Part shown: positions 34,619 to 44,401 of the stretch, in pieces
Numbering within the stretch: the first letter of the stretch is position 1
Layout of the letters: every line of letters begins with the position of its first letter
From: Gemmatimonas sp.
GTDB lineage: Bacteria > Gemmatimonadota > Gemmatimonadetes > Gemmatimonadales > Gemmatimonadaceae
NCBI RefSeq assembly: GCF_027531815.1
Contig: NZ_JAPZSK010000006.1
Span: forward strand, 372,001 to 436,000
Direction of reading: 5' to 3'
Length of the DNA stretch: 64,000 bases
Made by a program: the position numbers and the translations under genes
Notes under the pieces: generated by a model
What the model saw: the letters and a program-made list of their open reading frames with translations, nothing else
The model's database searches: none
What the model was told of the DNA's origin: nothing

Positions 34619-37600
34619 ATGGCGCAGGCGACGCGGTGGACTCGACTCGGCAGGGCACTCTCGTTCGCGGCCGCCGCGCTCGCTGCCTCGGCGTCGCTCA
34701 CGCCGGCGGACGCCCAGTTCTTCGGGCAGAACCAGGTCCAATATGACCGCATGGATTGGCGGGTCATCGAGACTGAGCACTTCCTGGTGCACTACTACCC
34801 GCAGATCGCCGACGTGGCCCCCGACGCCGCGCGCATGTCGGAGCGCGCCTACGCCCGGCTGTCGCGGCTCACGGCGCACCAGTTCCGCGAAAAGAAGCCC
34901 ATCCTCATCTTCGGCTCGTCGGGCGACTTCGCACAGAGCAACGTCTTTGGCGACCTCGGCGAAGGCACCGGCGGTGTGACCGACCCGCTGCGCCAGCGCA
35001 TGGCGCAGTTCTTCAGCGGCGACTGGGCCAGCTTCGAACACGTGCTCATTCACGAAATGGTGCACGTGTTCACCTTCGACATCTTTTCGCGCGGGCGCGC
35101 GGGGGCGGGGCTGCAGAACCTCGCCATGGTGAACCCGCCACTCTGGTACATGGAAGGGCTCGCGGAGTATCTCTCGATCGGCCCCAACCATCCGTGGACC
35201 GATGCGTGGGTGCGCGACGCGATCGTGAACAACACGCTCCCCACCATCGCCCAGATGACGGAGCGCCCCGACAAGTACTTCCCCTACCGCTACGGCCTCG
35301 CGCTCTGGCAGTACGTGGGCGCCCGCTGGGGCGACGAGGTCATTGGCGAGATCATGAACGCCACGCCCAGTCTCGGTATCGACCGGGCGTTCCGTCGGGA
35401 GATCGGCCTGTCGCTGGATGAACTCAGCGCCGACTGGAAGGCGGCGATGCAGGCCAAGTACCTCACGGCGGTCGCCAACCTCGACCGTCCGCGCAGCTTC
35501 GCCGAACCGCTGCTCACGCAGTCACGCACGGGCGGCTTCGCCAACACGTACGTGGCGCCGGCGCTCTCTCCCGACGGCAAGTACATCACGTACGTGGGCT
35601 ACGGCAGTTTCCTGCGCGGCGAGGTGTTCCCGGAGCTCTACCTGGCCGACGTGGCCACCGGCAAGCGCCTCAAGCGGCTGGTCAAGACCACCACCAACCC
35701 CGACTACGAGCAGCTGCGCTTCATCTATTCGCAGCCGAGCTTTTCCCCCGACGGCAAGCTGCTGGCCTTCACCGGCCAGCGCGGCGGGCGTGATGTGCTG
35801 TACGTGCTCGATGTGGCACGTCGCAAGGTGGTCAAGGATTTCGACTTCGGCATGGACCAGGTGCTGAGCCCCAGCTTTTCTCCCGACGGGCGTCGCATCG
35901 TGTTCAGCGGCATGCGGCGGGGCACCAGCGATCTGTACATCGCCTCCATGGACACCCCGGGCTTTGTCCAGCTCATGAAGGACACCTACGGGGACCTGTC
36001 ACCGTCCTGGTCACCCGACGGCAAGCAGATCGCGTTCATCACCGAGCGCGGCCCCGACACCGACATGGAGATCCTCAAGGTCGGGCCATGGCGCGTGGCG
36101 CTGTACGACTTCGACACGCAGAAGACCACGCTGCTTCCCAACCAGGGCGGGCGCAACATCAACCCGCAGTGGGCGCCCGACGGCAAGTCACTGGCGTTCA
36201 TCTCCGATCGCACGGGGATCGCCAACATCTTCCTGTACGACCTCGCCGATCGCGAGCATTACCAGCTGACGAATGTCCTGGGGGCCGTGACCGCCACGGC
36301 CGAGCAGTCACCGGCGCTCACCTGGGCGCGCGGTGCCGATCTCATGGCGTTCGTGTATTACGAAAAGACCGACCACTCGATCTGGAAGATCGAAAACCCG
36401 CGCAAGCTCAGGAAGCAGCCGTATCGAGACCCGGTGGTGGTGGCACAGGCGCAGCGGGCGGCGCAACTGGGCGCCCGGCCGACCGTGCCGCTGGACCCCA
36501 CGGCGCACCTGCGTCGCGCCACGGTGCAGGACACGTCGGCCGCGCGCCAGTCGTTTTATCGCCCCATCACGGGCGCCACGGCGCGCCAGTCGTCGGAGCT
36601 CCCCGCCACGCTGCTGGCCCGGCAGGCCGAGACGATCAGCGTGAAGGCGATGCTCGACAGCTTCGACTTCAATCTGCCTGATACCACACGCCTGTCGGAC
36701 TCGCGCTACAAGGGGAAGCTCACCCCCGAGTACGTGGCGCAGCCCAGCATTGGCTTCCAGCAGGGCGGCTTTGGACAGGGCACCTTTGGCGGCACCACCA
36801 TCGTGCTCAGCGACCTGCTGGGAAACCGGCGGCTGGCGCTGTCGGGGTCCATCAACGGACAGCTGAGTGATGCGCAGGTGTTCGTGGGGTACACGAGCCT
36901 GGGGCGCCGTCTGCAGTACACCACCGGTGTCATCCAGCAGCCGCTGTATCTCGTGTCGGGGTTCTTCGAAACGCCGCAGCAGGGCAGCCAGACGCAGTTC
37001 GTGCAGACGCAGGAGATTACGCGCCTGGTGGTCCGGCAGATGTTCGCGGCCGGGCTGTATCCGCTCAATCGGTTCACCCGCTTCGAACTGGGCGCGCGTT
37101 TCCAGAACGTGGACCAGCAGGTGTTCTCGTTCAACCGATTGGTGGACTACAACTTCGGGTTTGCCACCGGCTTCGAACGCGGGCCCACGCGCAACGTGGC
37201 ATCGGCCAACACCGTGTCCCCGTATTTGGCGTGGGTCACCGACAACACCATGTTCGGTTTCACGGGGCCCATTTCCGGACGACGGGCGCGAATTGAAGTG
37301 GAACCGAGTGTGGGCACGTGGCGATGGACGGAGTACATGGCCGACGCCCGTTCGTACGTGCCCATCCTCTTCAATTACGTGACCTTCGCCACGCGCTTCA
37401 CCACCAGCATGTCGGTGGGCCGTGACGAGGCGCGTTTCCCCAAGTGGATTGGGCGCCCCGATTTTGTGCGCGGCTACAACCGCGAGGATATCGGCACGGT
37501 GGGGTGCACCGGGCTCCCCAGCGACAACGGCAGCAGCTGCAGCAGCGCGGAGCTGATCGGCAGCCGCGTGGCCTTCGGCAACGCGGAGCTGCGCTTCCCC

Positions 37601-37888
37601 ATCCTGCGCCGCTACGGCAACCGCACCAACCTGCTGGGCGGTCTCCCCCCGGTCGATGGCCTGTTCTTCTACGACGCCGGCGTGGCGTGGTCGCAGGGGC
37701 AGAGCGTGACATTCACGCGCGGTGACAGCTACAACGTGGACACCCAGCGTGCCCTGCTGCAGAGCTATGGCTTCGGCCTGCGCATGAACCTGTTCGGCAT
37801 CGCCATCATCCGCTGGGATTGGGCGGTTCCGGTAAGCCGGCCGGGGGCGCGCGGCTTCGGGACCTGGTTCTTCGGCGCCTCGTACTGA
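34619..37888 (+). CDS. HExxH metallopeptidase / PD40 propeller / outer-membrane barrel fusion
   Basis: This 1089-residue exported protein has three parts. After a signal peptide (to about residue 33, ADAQF) comes a gluzincin-like peptidase domain with HEMVH (His145, Glu146, His149) and the third ligand in WYMEGLAEY (Glu179). Next, about 310-560, are TolB/PD40 propeller blades with repeated SPDGK/SPDGR signatures (for example LSPDGKYITYVGYG, SFSPDGKLLAFTG). From about 700 to the end lies a barrel resembling the BamA/surface-antigen C-terminal domain, with FVRGYNREDIG and LRFPILRRYG and a terminal aromatic residue. The protein should therefore sit in the outer membrane with a peptidase attached. 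It starts five bases after rsfS. The substrate and the side of the membrane faced by the peptidase are unknown. Confidence 0.82.
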   Translation: MAQATRWTRLGRALSFAAAALAASASLTPADAQFFGQNQVQYDRMDWRVIETEHFLVHYYPQIADVAPDAARMSERAYARLSRLTAHQFREKKPILIFGSSGDFAQSNVFGDLGEGTGGVTDPLRQRMAQFFSGDWASFEHVLIHEMVHVFTFDIFSRGRAGAGLQNLAMVNPPLWYMEGLAEYLSIGPNHPWTDAWVRDAIVNNTLPTIAQMTERPDKYFPYRYGLALWQYVGARWGDEVIGEIMNATPSLGIDRAFRREIGLSLDELSADWKAAMQAKYLTAVANLDRPRSFAEPLLTQSRTGGFANTYVAPALSPDGKYITYVGYGSFLRGEVFPELYLADVATGKRLKRLVKTTTNPDYEQLRFIYSQPSFSPDGKLLAFTGQRGGRDVLYVLDVARRKVVKDFDFGMDQVLSPSFSPDGRRIVFSGMRRGTSDLYIASMDTPGFVQLMKDTYGDLSPSWSPDGKQIAFITERGPDTDMEILKVGPWRVALYDFDTQKTTLLPNQGGRNINPQWAPDGKSLAFISDRTGIANIFLYDLADREHYQLTNVLGAVTATAEQSPALTWARGADLMAFVYYEKTDHSIWKIENPRKLRKQPYRDPVVVAQAQRAAQLGARPTVPLDPTAHLRRATVQDTSAARQSFYRPITGATARQSSELPATLLARQAETISVKAMLDSFDFNLPDTTRLSDSRYKGKLTPEYVAQPSIGFQQGGFGQGTFGGTTIVLSDLLGNRRLALSGSINGQLSDAQVFVGYTSLGRRLQYTTGVIQQPLYLVSGFFETPQQGSQTQFVQTQEITRLVVRQMFAAGLYPLNRFTRFELGARFQNVDQQVFSFNRLVDYNFGFATGFERGPTRNVASANTVSPYLAWVTDNTMFGFTGPISGRRARIEVEPSVGTWRWTEYMADARSYVPILFNYVTFATRFTTSMSVGRDEARFPKWIGRPDFVRGYNREDIGTVGCTGLPSDNGSSCSSAELIGSRVAFGNAELRFPILRRYGNRTNLLGGLPPVDGLFFYDAGVAWSQGQSVTFTRGDSYNVDTQRALLQSYGFGLRMNLFGIAIIRWDWAVPVSRPGARGFGTWFFGASY

Positions 37889-37956
37889 TTTCGCACCACC
37901 CGAGGCGCCGGGCGCAACCCCTCCCTTCCCTCCCCCGAGACGGGTACTTTTCGCCC

Positions 37957-39447
37957 GTGCGCACGCTCATCGCGTCGGCGCTCGTGCTCCTCGCGTGCGG
38001 CTGCGGTGACGGCTCGTCCCGCCCCTCTGGAGCCGACGCCACTCCCAGCATCCCCGGTGGTCCCGATCCCATTGTGCTGCGCGTGGCGCGCACCGGGGGC
38101 GTACTCACGGCTGCGCGCTATCCGGTGCTCGACCGTACCCTCTGGCGCTCTGCCGCCCGCTTGCCGGCGCTCGGGTCCATCGTCGGGTTCGGGGGGGACG
38201 ACGGCTATCTGGCGGCCGTCGACACCAGCGGGGCCCCAGTCCGGGTTGACCTGCGGCTCGGTACGGTCAGCACGGTGCGCAGCGACACCGTCCGCGCCGT
38301 CTCGTCGGCCGACGGCGGTTCCATCTTCGGCCTGACGGCGAACGGCGAGATCGCCCGCTTCACCCCCAGCGGGAGCGACTGGCGCATGACCCCGCCACTC
38401 CCGGCGCAGGCGCTCCATGCCCAGGCCGACGGGTCGCTCATTGTTGCCGGCGCGCGCAACGACCGGGTGGTGGTGTGGCGCGTGCGCCCCCCGCAGCAAA
38501 CCGTCTCCGACAGCATCTCCTTTGCCGTGGGAAGCACCGAAGCCGCCATCGCGCAGGCGCTGCAGCGCACCGCCGGTGGGGTGGGCGATCGGATCTTTGC
38601 CGGTGCCGGCGATCGGGTACTGGCCGTGCGGGCGCGTGATCTGGGGCAGGCGCTCGATGTGGACATGGGCGATCCGGTGCAGGCCATTGCGGCCACCCCC
38701 AGTGGTGACCGCCTGTTCGTGGCGCTGGCCGACGAGGCGGAGCTACGCGTGGTCGATCGCTTCGAGGAGGGCGTGACCGGAACCATCGCGCTCCCCGGCA
38801 CCGTGCGGGCCTTGCGCATGGATCCGCTCGGGCGGGTGCTGCTGGCCCGCGGGAACGGTGACTCGGTGTTCGTGGTGAGCTTGGCCAGCGACGAAGTGAT
38901 CGGCGTGGTGCGCACCGAGTGGCGCGGTGACCTGCCGCTGGTGCTCCCCGACGCGGCCATCGCCATCACGCGCGGCGCCGATGTGGTGTTCGCCCATCCG
39001 CGCTCGCTCAAGGACATGCAGGTGGTTGCCGGTGGCGCGCAGAGCTTCTGGCATACGTTGCGCTGGAACGGATTCCGTCCGCGAGCCGCCGGGCTCGATC
39101 AGCCGGTGCAGTTCCGTACGAGTGCGCCCCGCGATTCGGCCGACCTGCTCCCCGACAGCCTGCGCCCGCCGGCGGACAGTACGGCCGCGCCGGCCGACAG
39201 TGCGCCGCCGGTAGCGGCCGCCGCGCCGTTCACCGTGTCGTTTGCGGCCATTCTCGATGAGGCGCAGGCACGGGCGCTCGCCGCGCGCATCCGCGTGGAC
39301 GGGCAGACGCCGCGCATCACCACGTCGGAACGTGAAGGCAAGACGCTGTATCGCGTCGTGCTCGGTCCGTTCTCCACGCGCGCCGATGCCGACCGCGTGG
39401 GCAAGGCATCAGGTCAGAGTTATTGGGTCTTCGAGGGCGTGCCATGA
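37957..39447 (+). CDS. SPOR-domain lipoprotein with propeller-like middle
   Basis: This 496-residue lipoprotein has its lipobox in VLLAC (Cys14) after a short signal peptide. The middle (about 40-370) is a series of beta-repeats, such as LGTVSTVRSDTVRAVSSADG, LFVALADEAELRVVDRF and GRVLLARGNGDSVFVVS, that read as a beta-propeller without a named family. A Pro/Ala/Asp linker leads to a C-terminal SPOR domain (about 422-496) with LYRVVLGPFSTRADADR, which binds denuded peptidoglycan at division sites. The GTG at 37957 is used because the signal peptide starts there and the longer frame has none. Its stop overlaps the start of the next SPOR protein (ATGA). Confidence 0.75.
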   Translation: MRTLIASALVLLACGCGDGSSRPSGADATPSIPGGPDPIVLRVARTGGVLTAARYPVLDRTLWRSAARLPALGSIVGFGGDDGYLAAVDTSGAPVRVDLRLGTVSTVRSDTVRAVSSADGGSIFGLTANGEIARFTPSGSDWRMTPPLPAQALHAQADGSLIVAGARNDRVVVWRVRPPQQTVSDSISFAVGSTEAAIAQALQRTAGGVGDRIFAGAGDRVLAVRARDLGQALDVDMGDPVQAIAATPSGDRLFVALADEAELRVVDRFEEGVTGTIALPGTVRALRMDPLGRVLLARGNGDSVFVVSLASDEVIGVVRTEWRGDLPLVLPDAAIAITRGADVVFAHPRSLKDMQVVAGGAQSFWHTLRWNGFRPRAAGLDQPVQFRTSAPRDSADLLPDSLRPPADSTAAPADSAPPVAAAAPFTVSFAAILDEAQARALAARIRVDGQTPRITTSEREGKTLYRVVLGPFSTRADADRVGKASGQSYWVFEGVP

Positions 39448-40841
39448 CCGCACCCGGTTCGTTGATTGCCCCCTGGGAAGTGGAGGGGCGTCGTCAGGCG
39501 CCGCTGCTCGATGGGGTGTGCGCGGTGGTCATCGCGGCCACCGATCCGTCCATTGCCGTGAGCATGGCCGTGGGGATCGCCCGCTCGCAGGGGCAGCGCC
39601 GTCGCGTGGCCATCGCCGATCTGATCGGCGAGGCGCCGGCCATCGAATCGCAACTCGCCGGCGACGACCCGCACGGCATTGCCGACAGCTTTCTGTACGG
39701 GGTGTCGCTCAACAAGATCGCGCGCCCCATGCAGGGGACCGACAATGTGTTCCTCATGCCCAGTGGCACCGAAGCGGTGGATCACCACGAGGTGTACGCG
39801 CACGAACGGTGGCGTCGACTCGCCGCCGGCTTCCATCAGGTCGGCGCGCTGCTGGTGGTGGTGGCCCGTCCGCAGGTCGACGGATTCGCCGAGTTGTGCG
39901 GGCACATCGGGACGCTCATGCCGGTGGGTGAGGCCGTGTTTCCGGTTCCGCCTGGCATTCCGCTCATTACGCCGCCGGCGCCTTCACCGCCGCCGCTGGA
40001 GGGCGTGGCCACGCCCCCCAAGCGCGAAAGCAAGGCCCGCGCCCGCGAACAGGCGCAGCAGACGGTGGCAAGCCGCTCGCGGCTGCGCTGGGTGCTGCTC
40101 ATCGTGCTGGCGGCCGTCGCGGTGGCGGTGGGGGCCCTGTGGCCGCAAATTGTCGAGCGGCTGCCGGCTCCCCTTACGGAGTTCTTTGCCACGGTGGTGC
40201 CACCAGCCGACAGCACCGCGGTCGTGGTACCGCCCACGCCCATGGACACGGTGCCGCCGGCCGACCGCCGCACCAGGGATTCCGCGGCGGTGGGGAGCGA
40301 TTCCGTCCGCCGCGACAGCACCGCCGGCGAGGGGGCCGCCGCGGCGGCGCCGCGTGTGGTCAACCCCGTGGACTCGGCCAACGCGTCGCGCTTTGCGGTG
40401 TACTTTGCCACCGCGAACACGCGGGCCGGCGCCATGCCCGACCCCACGGTGCGTGCCCTCGAGGCCGTGGCCTTGTCGCCCGTCATGGAAGGCAATGAGC
40501 AGTGGTATCGCGTCACGGTGGGCGCCGCGTCGGCGCGCGCCGACGCAGAACGGCTCCTGGCGCGGCTGCGCGCCGACCAGGTGATTGGCTCGGGGAGCAT
40601 TGTCTCGGTGCCCTTCGCCTTTCGCATCGAATCGAAAGTCACCGAATCGCTGGTGCCCACGCGCCTCGCCGTGCTGGCCACCCGGGGCATTATTGCCTAC
40701 GCGCTCCGTCAGGCCGACGGGAGTGCCACCATCTACACCGGCGCGTTCGAGTCGCCCACGCAGGCGACCGCGCTTGCGGATTCCTTGCGCGTCGCCGGTG
40801 TCGCGCCTGTGCTGGTCTACCGAACGGGGAGAGGGTTCTAG
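39444..40841 (+). CDS. membrane SPOR protein with MinD-like N-terminal domain lacking a P-loop
   Basis: This 465-residue protein has an N-terminal domain (about 25-165) reading like the MinD/BY-kinase Rossmann fold: VCAVVIAATDPSIAVSMAVGIARSQGQRRRVAIADLIGE, SLNKIARPM, DNVFLMPSG and ALLVVVARP. The GKxT loop is absent, so it should not hydrolyse ATP. A single transmembrane helix (about 214-236) follows, then a Pro/Asp-rich periplasmic linker and two SPOR-type repeats (about 315-385 and 405-465). It is coupled to the SPOR lipoprotein before it (ATGA), and its stop overlaps the smc start (TAGTG). A role linking cell-wall growth or division to the cytoplasm is inference. Confidence 0.7.
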   Translation: MTAPGSLIAPWEVEGRRQAPLLDGVCAVVIAATDPSIAVSMAVGIARSQGQRRRVAIADLIGEAPAIESQLAGDDPHGIADSFLYGVSLNKIARPMQGTDNVFLMPSGTEAVDHHEVYAHERWRRLAAGFHQVGALLVVVARPQVDGFAELCGHIGTLMPVGEAVFPVPPGIPLITPPAPSPPPLEGVATPPKRESKARAREQAQQTVASRSRLRWVLLIVLAAVAVAVGALWPQIVERLPAPLTEFFATVVPPADSTAVVVPPTPMDTVPPADRRTRDSAAVGSDSVRRDSTAGEGAAAAAPRVVNPVDSANASRFAVYFATANTRAGAMPDPTVRALEAVALSPVMEGNEQWYRVTVGAASARADAERLLARLRADQVIGSGSIVSVPFAFRIESKVTESLVPTRLAVLATRGIIAYALRQADGSATIYTGAFESPTQATALADSLRVAGVAPVLVYRTGRGF

Positions 40842-43800
40842 TGCGTCTGACGAAGCTCGAGGTCCATGGCTTCAAGGCCTTTGCCGATCACCTGGAGTTC
40901 GTGTTCGAGAAAGGGGTGACGGCGATCGTCGGCCCCAACGGCTCCGGCAAGTCGAATGTCTCCGACGCGGTGCGGTGGGTGCTGGGCGAGCAACGGGCGC
41001 GCGCGATGCGTGGCGCCAAGATGGAAGACGTCATCTTCCACGGCTCCTCGGCGCGCAAGCCGGTGAACATGGCGGAAGTATCGCTGCACTTTGACAACAC
41101 CGAAGGCGAGCTCCCCATTCCGTTCAAGGAAGTGGTGATCACGCGGCGTCTGCTGCGCAGTGGGGAGAGCGAGTACCTGCTCAACCGCGCGCCGTGCCGT
41201 TTGCGCGACATTCAGGATCTCGTGCGCGGGACCGGCCTGGGTGCCGATTCCGGGGTGGTGATCGAGAGCAAGATGATCGACGCGCTGCTCTCCGACCGCC
41301 CCGATGAACGGCGTGAGCTGTTCGAGGAAGCGGCGGGGGTGGGGCTCTATCGCGACCGCCGCCGCAGCGCGGAGCGCCGGCTGGAGGAGACCACCACCGA
41401 CCTCGCGCGCCTCGACGACCTGATCAACGAAGTGCAGAGCCAGGTGCGTTCGCTCGCGCGGCAGCGCCGCCGCGCCGAACGCCACGCCGAGCTCACGTCG
41501 CGCCGCTTTGCTGTGGAGATCTCGCTGGCCGTGCGGGAGATGGCCGCGTGGAAGGACGAGCTGGAAGCGCTCGACGGGCGCCTTGAGGCGCTGCGTGGCG
41601 AACTGCCGGGAGCCGACGAGGCCATTGCCGCCGCCGAACTGCAGCGCGAGGAAGCCCACGCCGCGCGCGGGGCTGCTGAAGCGAGCCGCGTGGAGCTTGC
41701 GCGGCTGGCCGCGGAGCAGCGGGACAAGACGCAGCGCCTCGAGCGGGATCTGGCCGTGGCGGAAGAACGCCAGCGCAGCACGACCATGCGCAAGCAGCGG
41801 GCCGAGCAGGAGCGCGAGGAGAACGAGGCCTTCGGCCGCCGGCTGCGCGAGGATCGCGAGAAGGCGGCGACGGACCGCACCACCCTGGAGCAGGAGTTGC
41901 GCGATGCCGGCGAGGCCCTGCAGCTGCGTCTCGCGGCCGAGCAGCAGGCGCGCGAGTCGGTGCAGCGCGCCCGTGCGGCGCTCGACCAGCTCGAACGGCA
42001 GGTACGCGAGCACCGTGATCAGGCTCGGCGCATCGAACTCGATCGGGACGGCGCGGCGCGTGAGCAGGGGGAGACGCAGCAGCGCCGCGACGCGCTCGAC
42101 CTGGAACGGCAGAATCTCGCCGACGCGCTCGATGCCATTGAACGGGAGCTGATCAACGCACGCGAGCAGGTGCAGCTGACGCAAGAGGCGGCGCAGGACG
42201 CCATGCACGAGCTGGAGGGGGCGCGTCTGACCGCCGCCACCGCGCGCACCGCCGACGCGGAATCGCGCGCCATGCTGGCCAACGCCGTGGAGCTGCGCAC
42301 CAACCTCGAAGGCAAGAGGAACGCGCTGGCCGCCCTCGAGCGGGAGCGCGTGGGGTTGGCGCCATCGGCCGCCAAGCTGCTCAAGGAGCGCGAGCGTTTC
42401 GGCGACGGTGCCGTGCTGGGGCCGCTCACCGACTTCCTCACCGCCGACGGCGACACCGCGAGGCTGGTGGAGCGGTACCTTGGCGCCACCATGCACGCCA
42501 TTGTCGTGCGGGATGCCCTTGCGGCCGCCGCCGTGCGCCAGTGGCATGCGCAGGCACAGCCCGGTCCCATCCTGCTGCTGCCGCTCGATGTGGTGGCGGA
42601 GATGGGGGCGCTCGAGGGCGCGCTGGCGGGGAGCGTCCAGTCGCAGGGGCCGGCCGCGCGCTGGGTGCAGGCGCTGCTGGGCAAGGTGCGCGCCCTCGAC
42701 GGCGGCGATGCCTTCGTGGACGAGCGCGGCGCCGTGTACCTGCCGGGAACGGCCGGCGGTCCGGGACCGCTGCAACGTCGCGCGGAGCTTACGCGCCTGG
42801 AAAGCGACCTCGCTGCCGCCGACGCGCGCCGCGAGGAAGCGGCGCTCGCGGCCGAAGCGGCGCGTCTCGCCCTCACCGAAGCCGAGCGTACGCAACAGCT
42901 GGCCATGGAGAACAACAACCGGGCGCAGCAGGAGTCGCGGCGCGCGGTGGAAGTGCAGAACGAAGTGGAGCGGCGGCGCGAACGTGCCGAGCGCGAACTC
43001 GCGCAGTCCAGCGCGCTGGCCGAGCGGCTGGTGGCGCGTCTGGAGGAGCTCGAGTTGCGTACGCGGCAGCTGGCGCAGCAGGCCGAGGCGCTGCACGCGC
43101 GCGCCGGCGAAGCCGACACCGACATCACCACCGCCCGCGAAGAATTGAGCGTGGCCGAACGCGAGCAGGAGCAGGCGCGTGAAGGGCGTGCCACCTGGCA
43201 GGTGGCACAGGCGCAGGCCCAGGCGCGGCTCAGCGTGGCGGTCGATCGCGAGAAGCGCTTGCTGGAAGAAGACAGCACGGCGGCCGCGCGCATTGCGGCG
43301 CTGGCCAACGAGCTGTCCACACTGAGCGAGGCCGACCAGCACCTGGCGCAGCAGCTCGACGGCTGGCGCACGGAGCTCGAGACGGAGCAGAGGAACCTGG
43401 CCGACGCCGACGGGCGCCTGGGAGAGGCGGAGCGTGCGGTGGCGGCGGCCACGCACGCCAGCGATGCCTGCGAGAGCCTGCTGGACGAGGCGCGACGTCG
43501 GGCCACCGCCCTTGGCGAGCAGCTGCATGGTGCGCAGTTGCGCCACACGGAGCTGGCCGGTCGCCGGGAAAACATCAAGTCACGCCTCGAAACCGAGTGG
43601 CGCCGCTCGCTCGACGACCTGCTCACCGGCTTCGAGGAGCTGGAGCTGGCCACCGACGAACTGCGCACCGAGGCGGCCACGTTGCGCAACGCACTCGACG
43701 AGCTGGGCCCCGTGAATCCGCTGGCCATCGAGGAACACGAAGAGGAGCAGCGGCGCCTCGAGTTCCTCACGAGCCAGCGCAACGACCTGGTCGCGGCCAA

Positions 43801-44401
43801 GCAGTCGCTGCACCAGGCCATTCGCGAAATCGACAGCACGGCGCGCGAGCTCTTCCTGGCCACCTTCTCGCAGGTGCGCGAGAATTTCCGGCAGATCTTC
43901 CTGCGCATGTTCGGCGGTGGCGAGTGCGACCTGCGACTCGAGAACCCCGACGCGCCGCTCGACTGCGACATCGAGGTGCATGCGTCGCCGCGCGGCAAGA
44001 AGACGCAGCGCATTCATCTGCTCTCCAGCGGGGAGCGTGCGCTCGTGGCGCTGTCGCTGTTGTTCGGCATCTTCCTCACCAAGCCCAGCCCCTTCTGCCT
44101 CATGGACGAAGTGGACGCGCCGCTCGACGACCAGAACATCGGGCGCTTCGTGAAGATGCTGAACGACTTCAAGACGCGGACGCAGTTCATCGTCATCACG
44201 CACAATCCGCGCACCACGTCGGAAGCGGCCGACGCCGTGTACGGCGTGACGATGCAGGAGCCCGGCGTATCGAGCATCGTGAGTGTGCGGCTGCGCAACG
44301 GGCCGTCCATTGACGAGGACGGCACCGGCGCACCCGACGCGGCTGCCGACGGAGACGGTGAGGCCGACGTGGTACCCGAAGCGGAACCCTCGCCGGCGTG
44401 A
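40841..44401 (+). CDS. smc: chromosome segregation protein SMC
   Basis: This 1186-residue ABC-type condensin ATPase organises and separates chromosomes with ScpA/ScpB. The head is split: Walker A GPNGSGKS (31-38) with the Q-loop region at the N-terminus, and at the C-terminus the signature LLSSGERALVALSLL (1061-1075) with Walker B and the catalytic Glu1090 in LMDEVDAPLDD. Between them are two long Glu/Arg/Ala-rich coiled coils (about 165-500 and 650-1000) and the hinge (about 520-640, GAVLGPLTDFLTADG and RYLGATMHAIVV). The GTG at 40841 overlaps the upstream stop and is preceded by GGGGAGAGG. It ends in an acidic tail whose stop overlaps the next gene (GTGA). Confidence 0.95.
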   Translation: MRLTKLEVHGFKAFADHLEFVFEKGVTAIVGPNGSGKSNVSDAVRWVLGEQRARAMRGAKMEDVIFHGSSARKPVNMAEVSLHFDNTEGELPIPFKEVVITRRLLRSGESEYLLNRAPCRLRDIQDLVRGTGLGADSGVVIESKMIDALLSDRPDERRELFEEAAGVGLYRDRRRSAERRLEETTTDLARLDDLINEVQSQVRSLARQRRRAERHAELTSRRFAVEISLAVREMAAWKDELEALDGRLEALRGELPGADEAIAAAELQREEAHAARGAAEASRVELARLAAEQRDKTQRLERDLAVAEERQRSTTMRKQRAEQEREENEAFGRRLREDREKAATDRTTLEQELRDAGEALQLRLAAEQQARESVQRARAALDQLERQVREHRDQARRIELDRDGAAREQGETQQRRDALDLERQNLADALDAIERELINAREQVQLTQEAAQDAMHELEGARLTAATARTADAESRAMLANAVELRTNLEGKRNALAALERERVGLAPSAAKLLKERERFGDGAVLGPLTDFLTADGDTARLVERYLGATMHAIVVRDALAAAAVRQWHAQAQPGPILLLPLDVVAEMGALEGALAGSVQSQGPAARWVQALLGKVRALDGGDAFVDERGAVYLPGTAGGPGPLQRRAELTRLESDLAAADARREEAALAAEAARLALTEAERTQQLAMENNNRAQQESRRAVEVQNEVERRRERAERELAQSSALAERLVARLEELELRTRQLAQQAEALHARAGEADTDITTAREELSVAEREQEQAREGRATWQVAQAQAQARLSVAVDREKRLLEEDSTAAARIAALANELSTLSEADQHLAQQLDGWRTELETEQRNLADADGRLGEAERAVAAATHASDACESLLDEARRRATALGEQLHGAQLRHTELAGRRENIKSRLETEWRRSLDDLLTGFEELELATDELRTEAATLRNALDELGPVNPLAIEEHEEEQRRLEFLTSQRNDLVAAKQSLHQAIREIDSTARELFLATFSQVRENFRQIFLRMFGGGECDLRLENPDAPLDCDIEVHASPRGKKTQRIHLLSSGERALVALSLLFGIFLTKPSPFCLMDEVDAPLDDQNIGRFVKMLNDFKTRTQFIVITHNPRTTSEAADAVYGVTMQEPGVSSIVSVRLRNGPSIDEDGTGAPDAAADGDGEADVVPEAEPSPA

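Noticed and set aside
40502..40840. N-terminal extension of smc (longer in-frame start)
   Set aside because: The extension lies inside the SPOR gene, is Arg-rich and unrelated to SMC; the GTG at 40841 has a ribosome site and the family start.
40838..44013. Long open frames on the minus strand opposite smc
   Set aside because: They arise from the codon bias of a GC-rich gene (few stop codons in the opposite frame), have no recognisable domains, and lie fully inside the well-supported smc gene.
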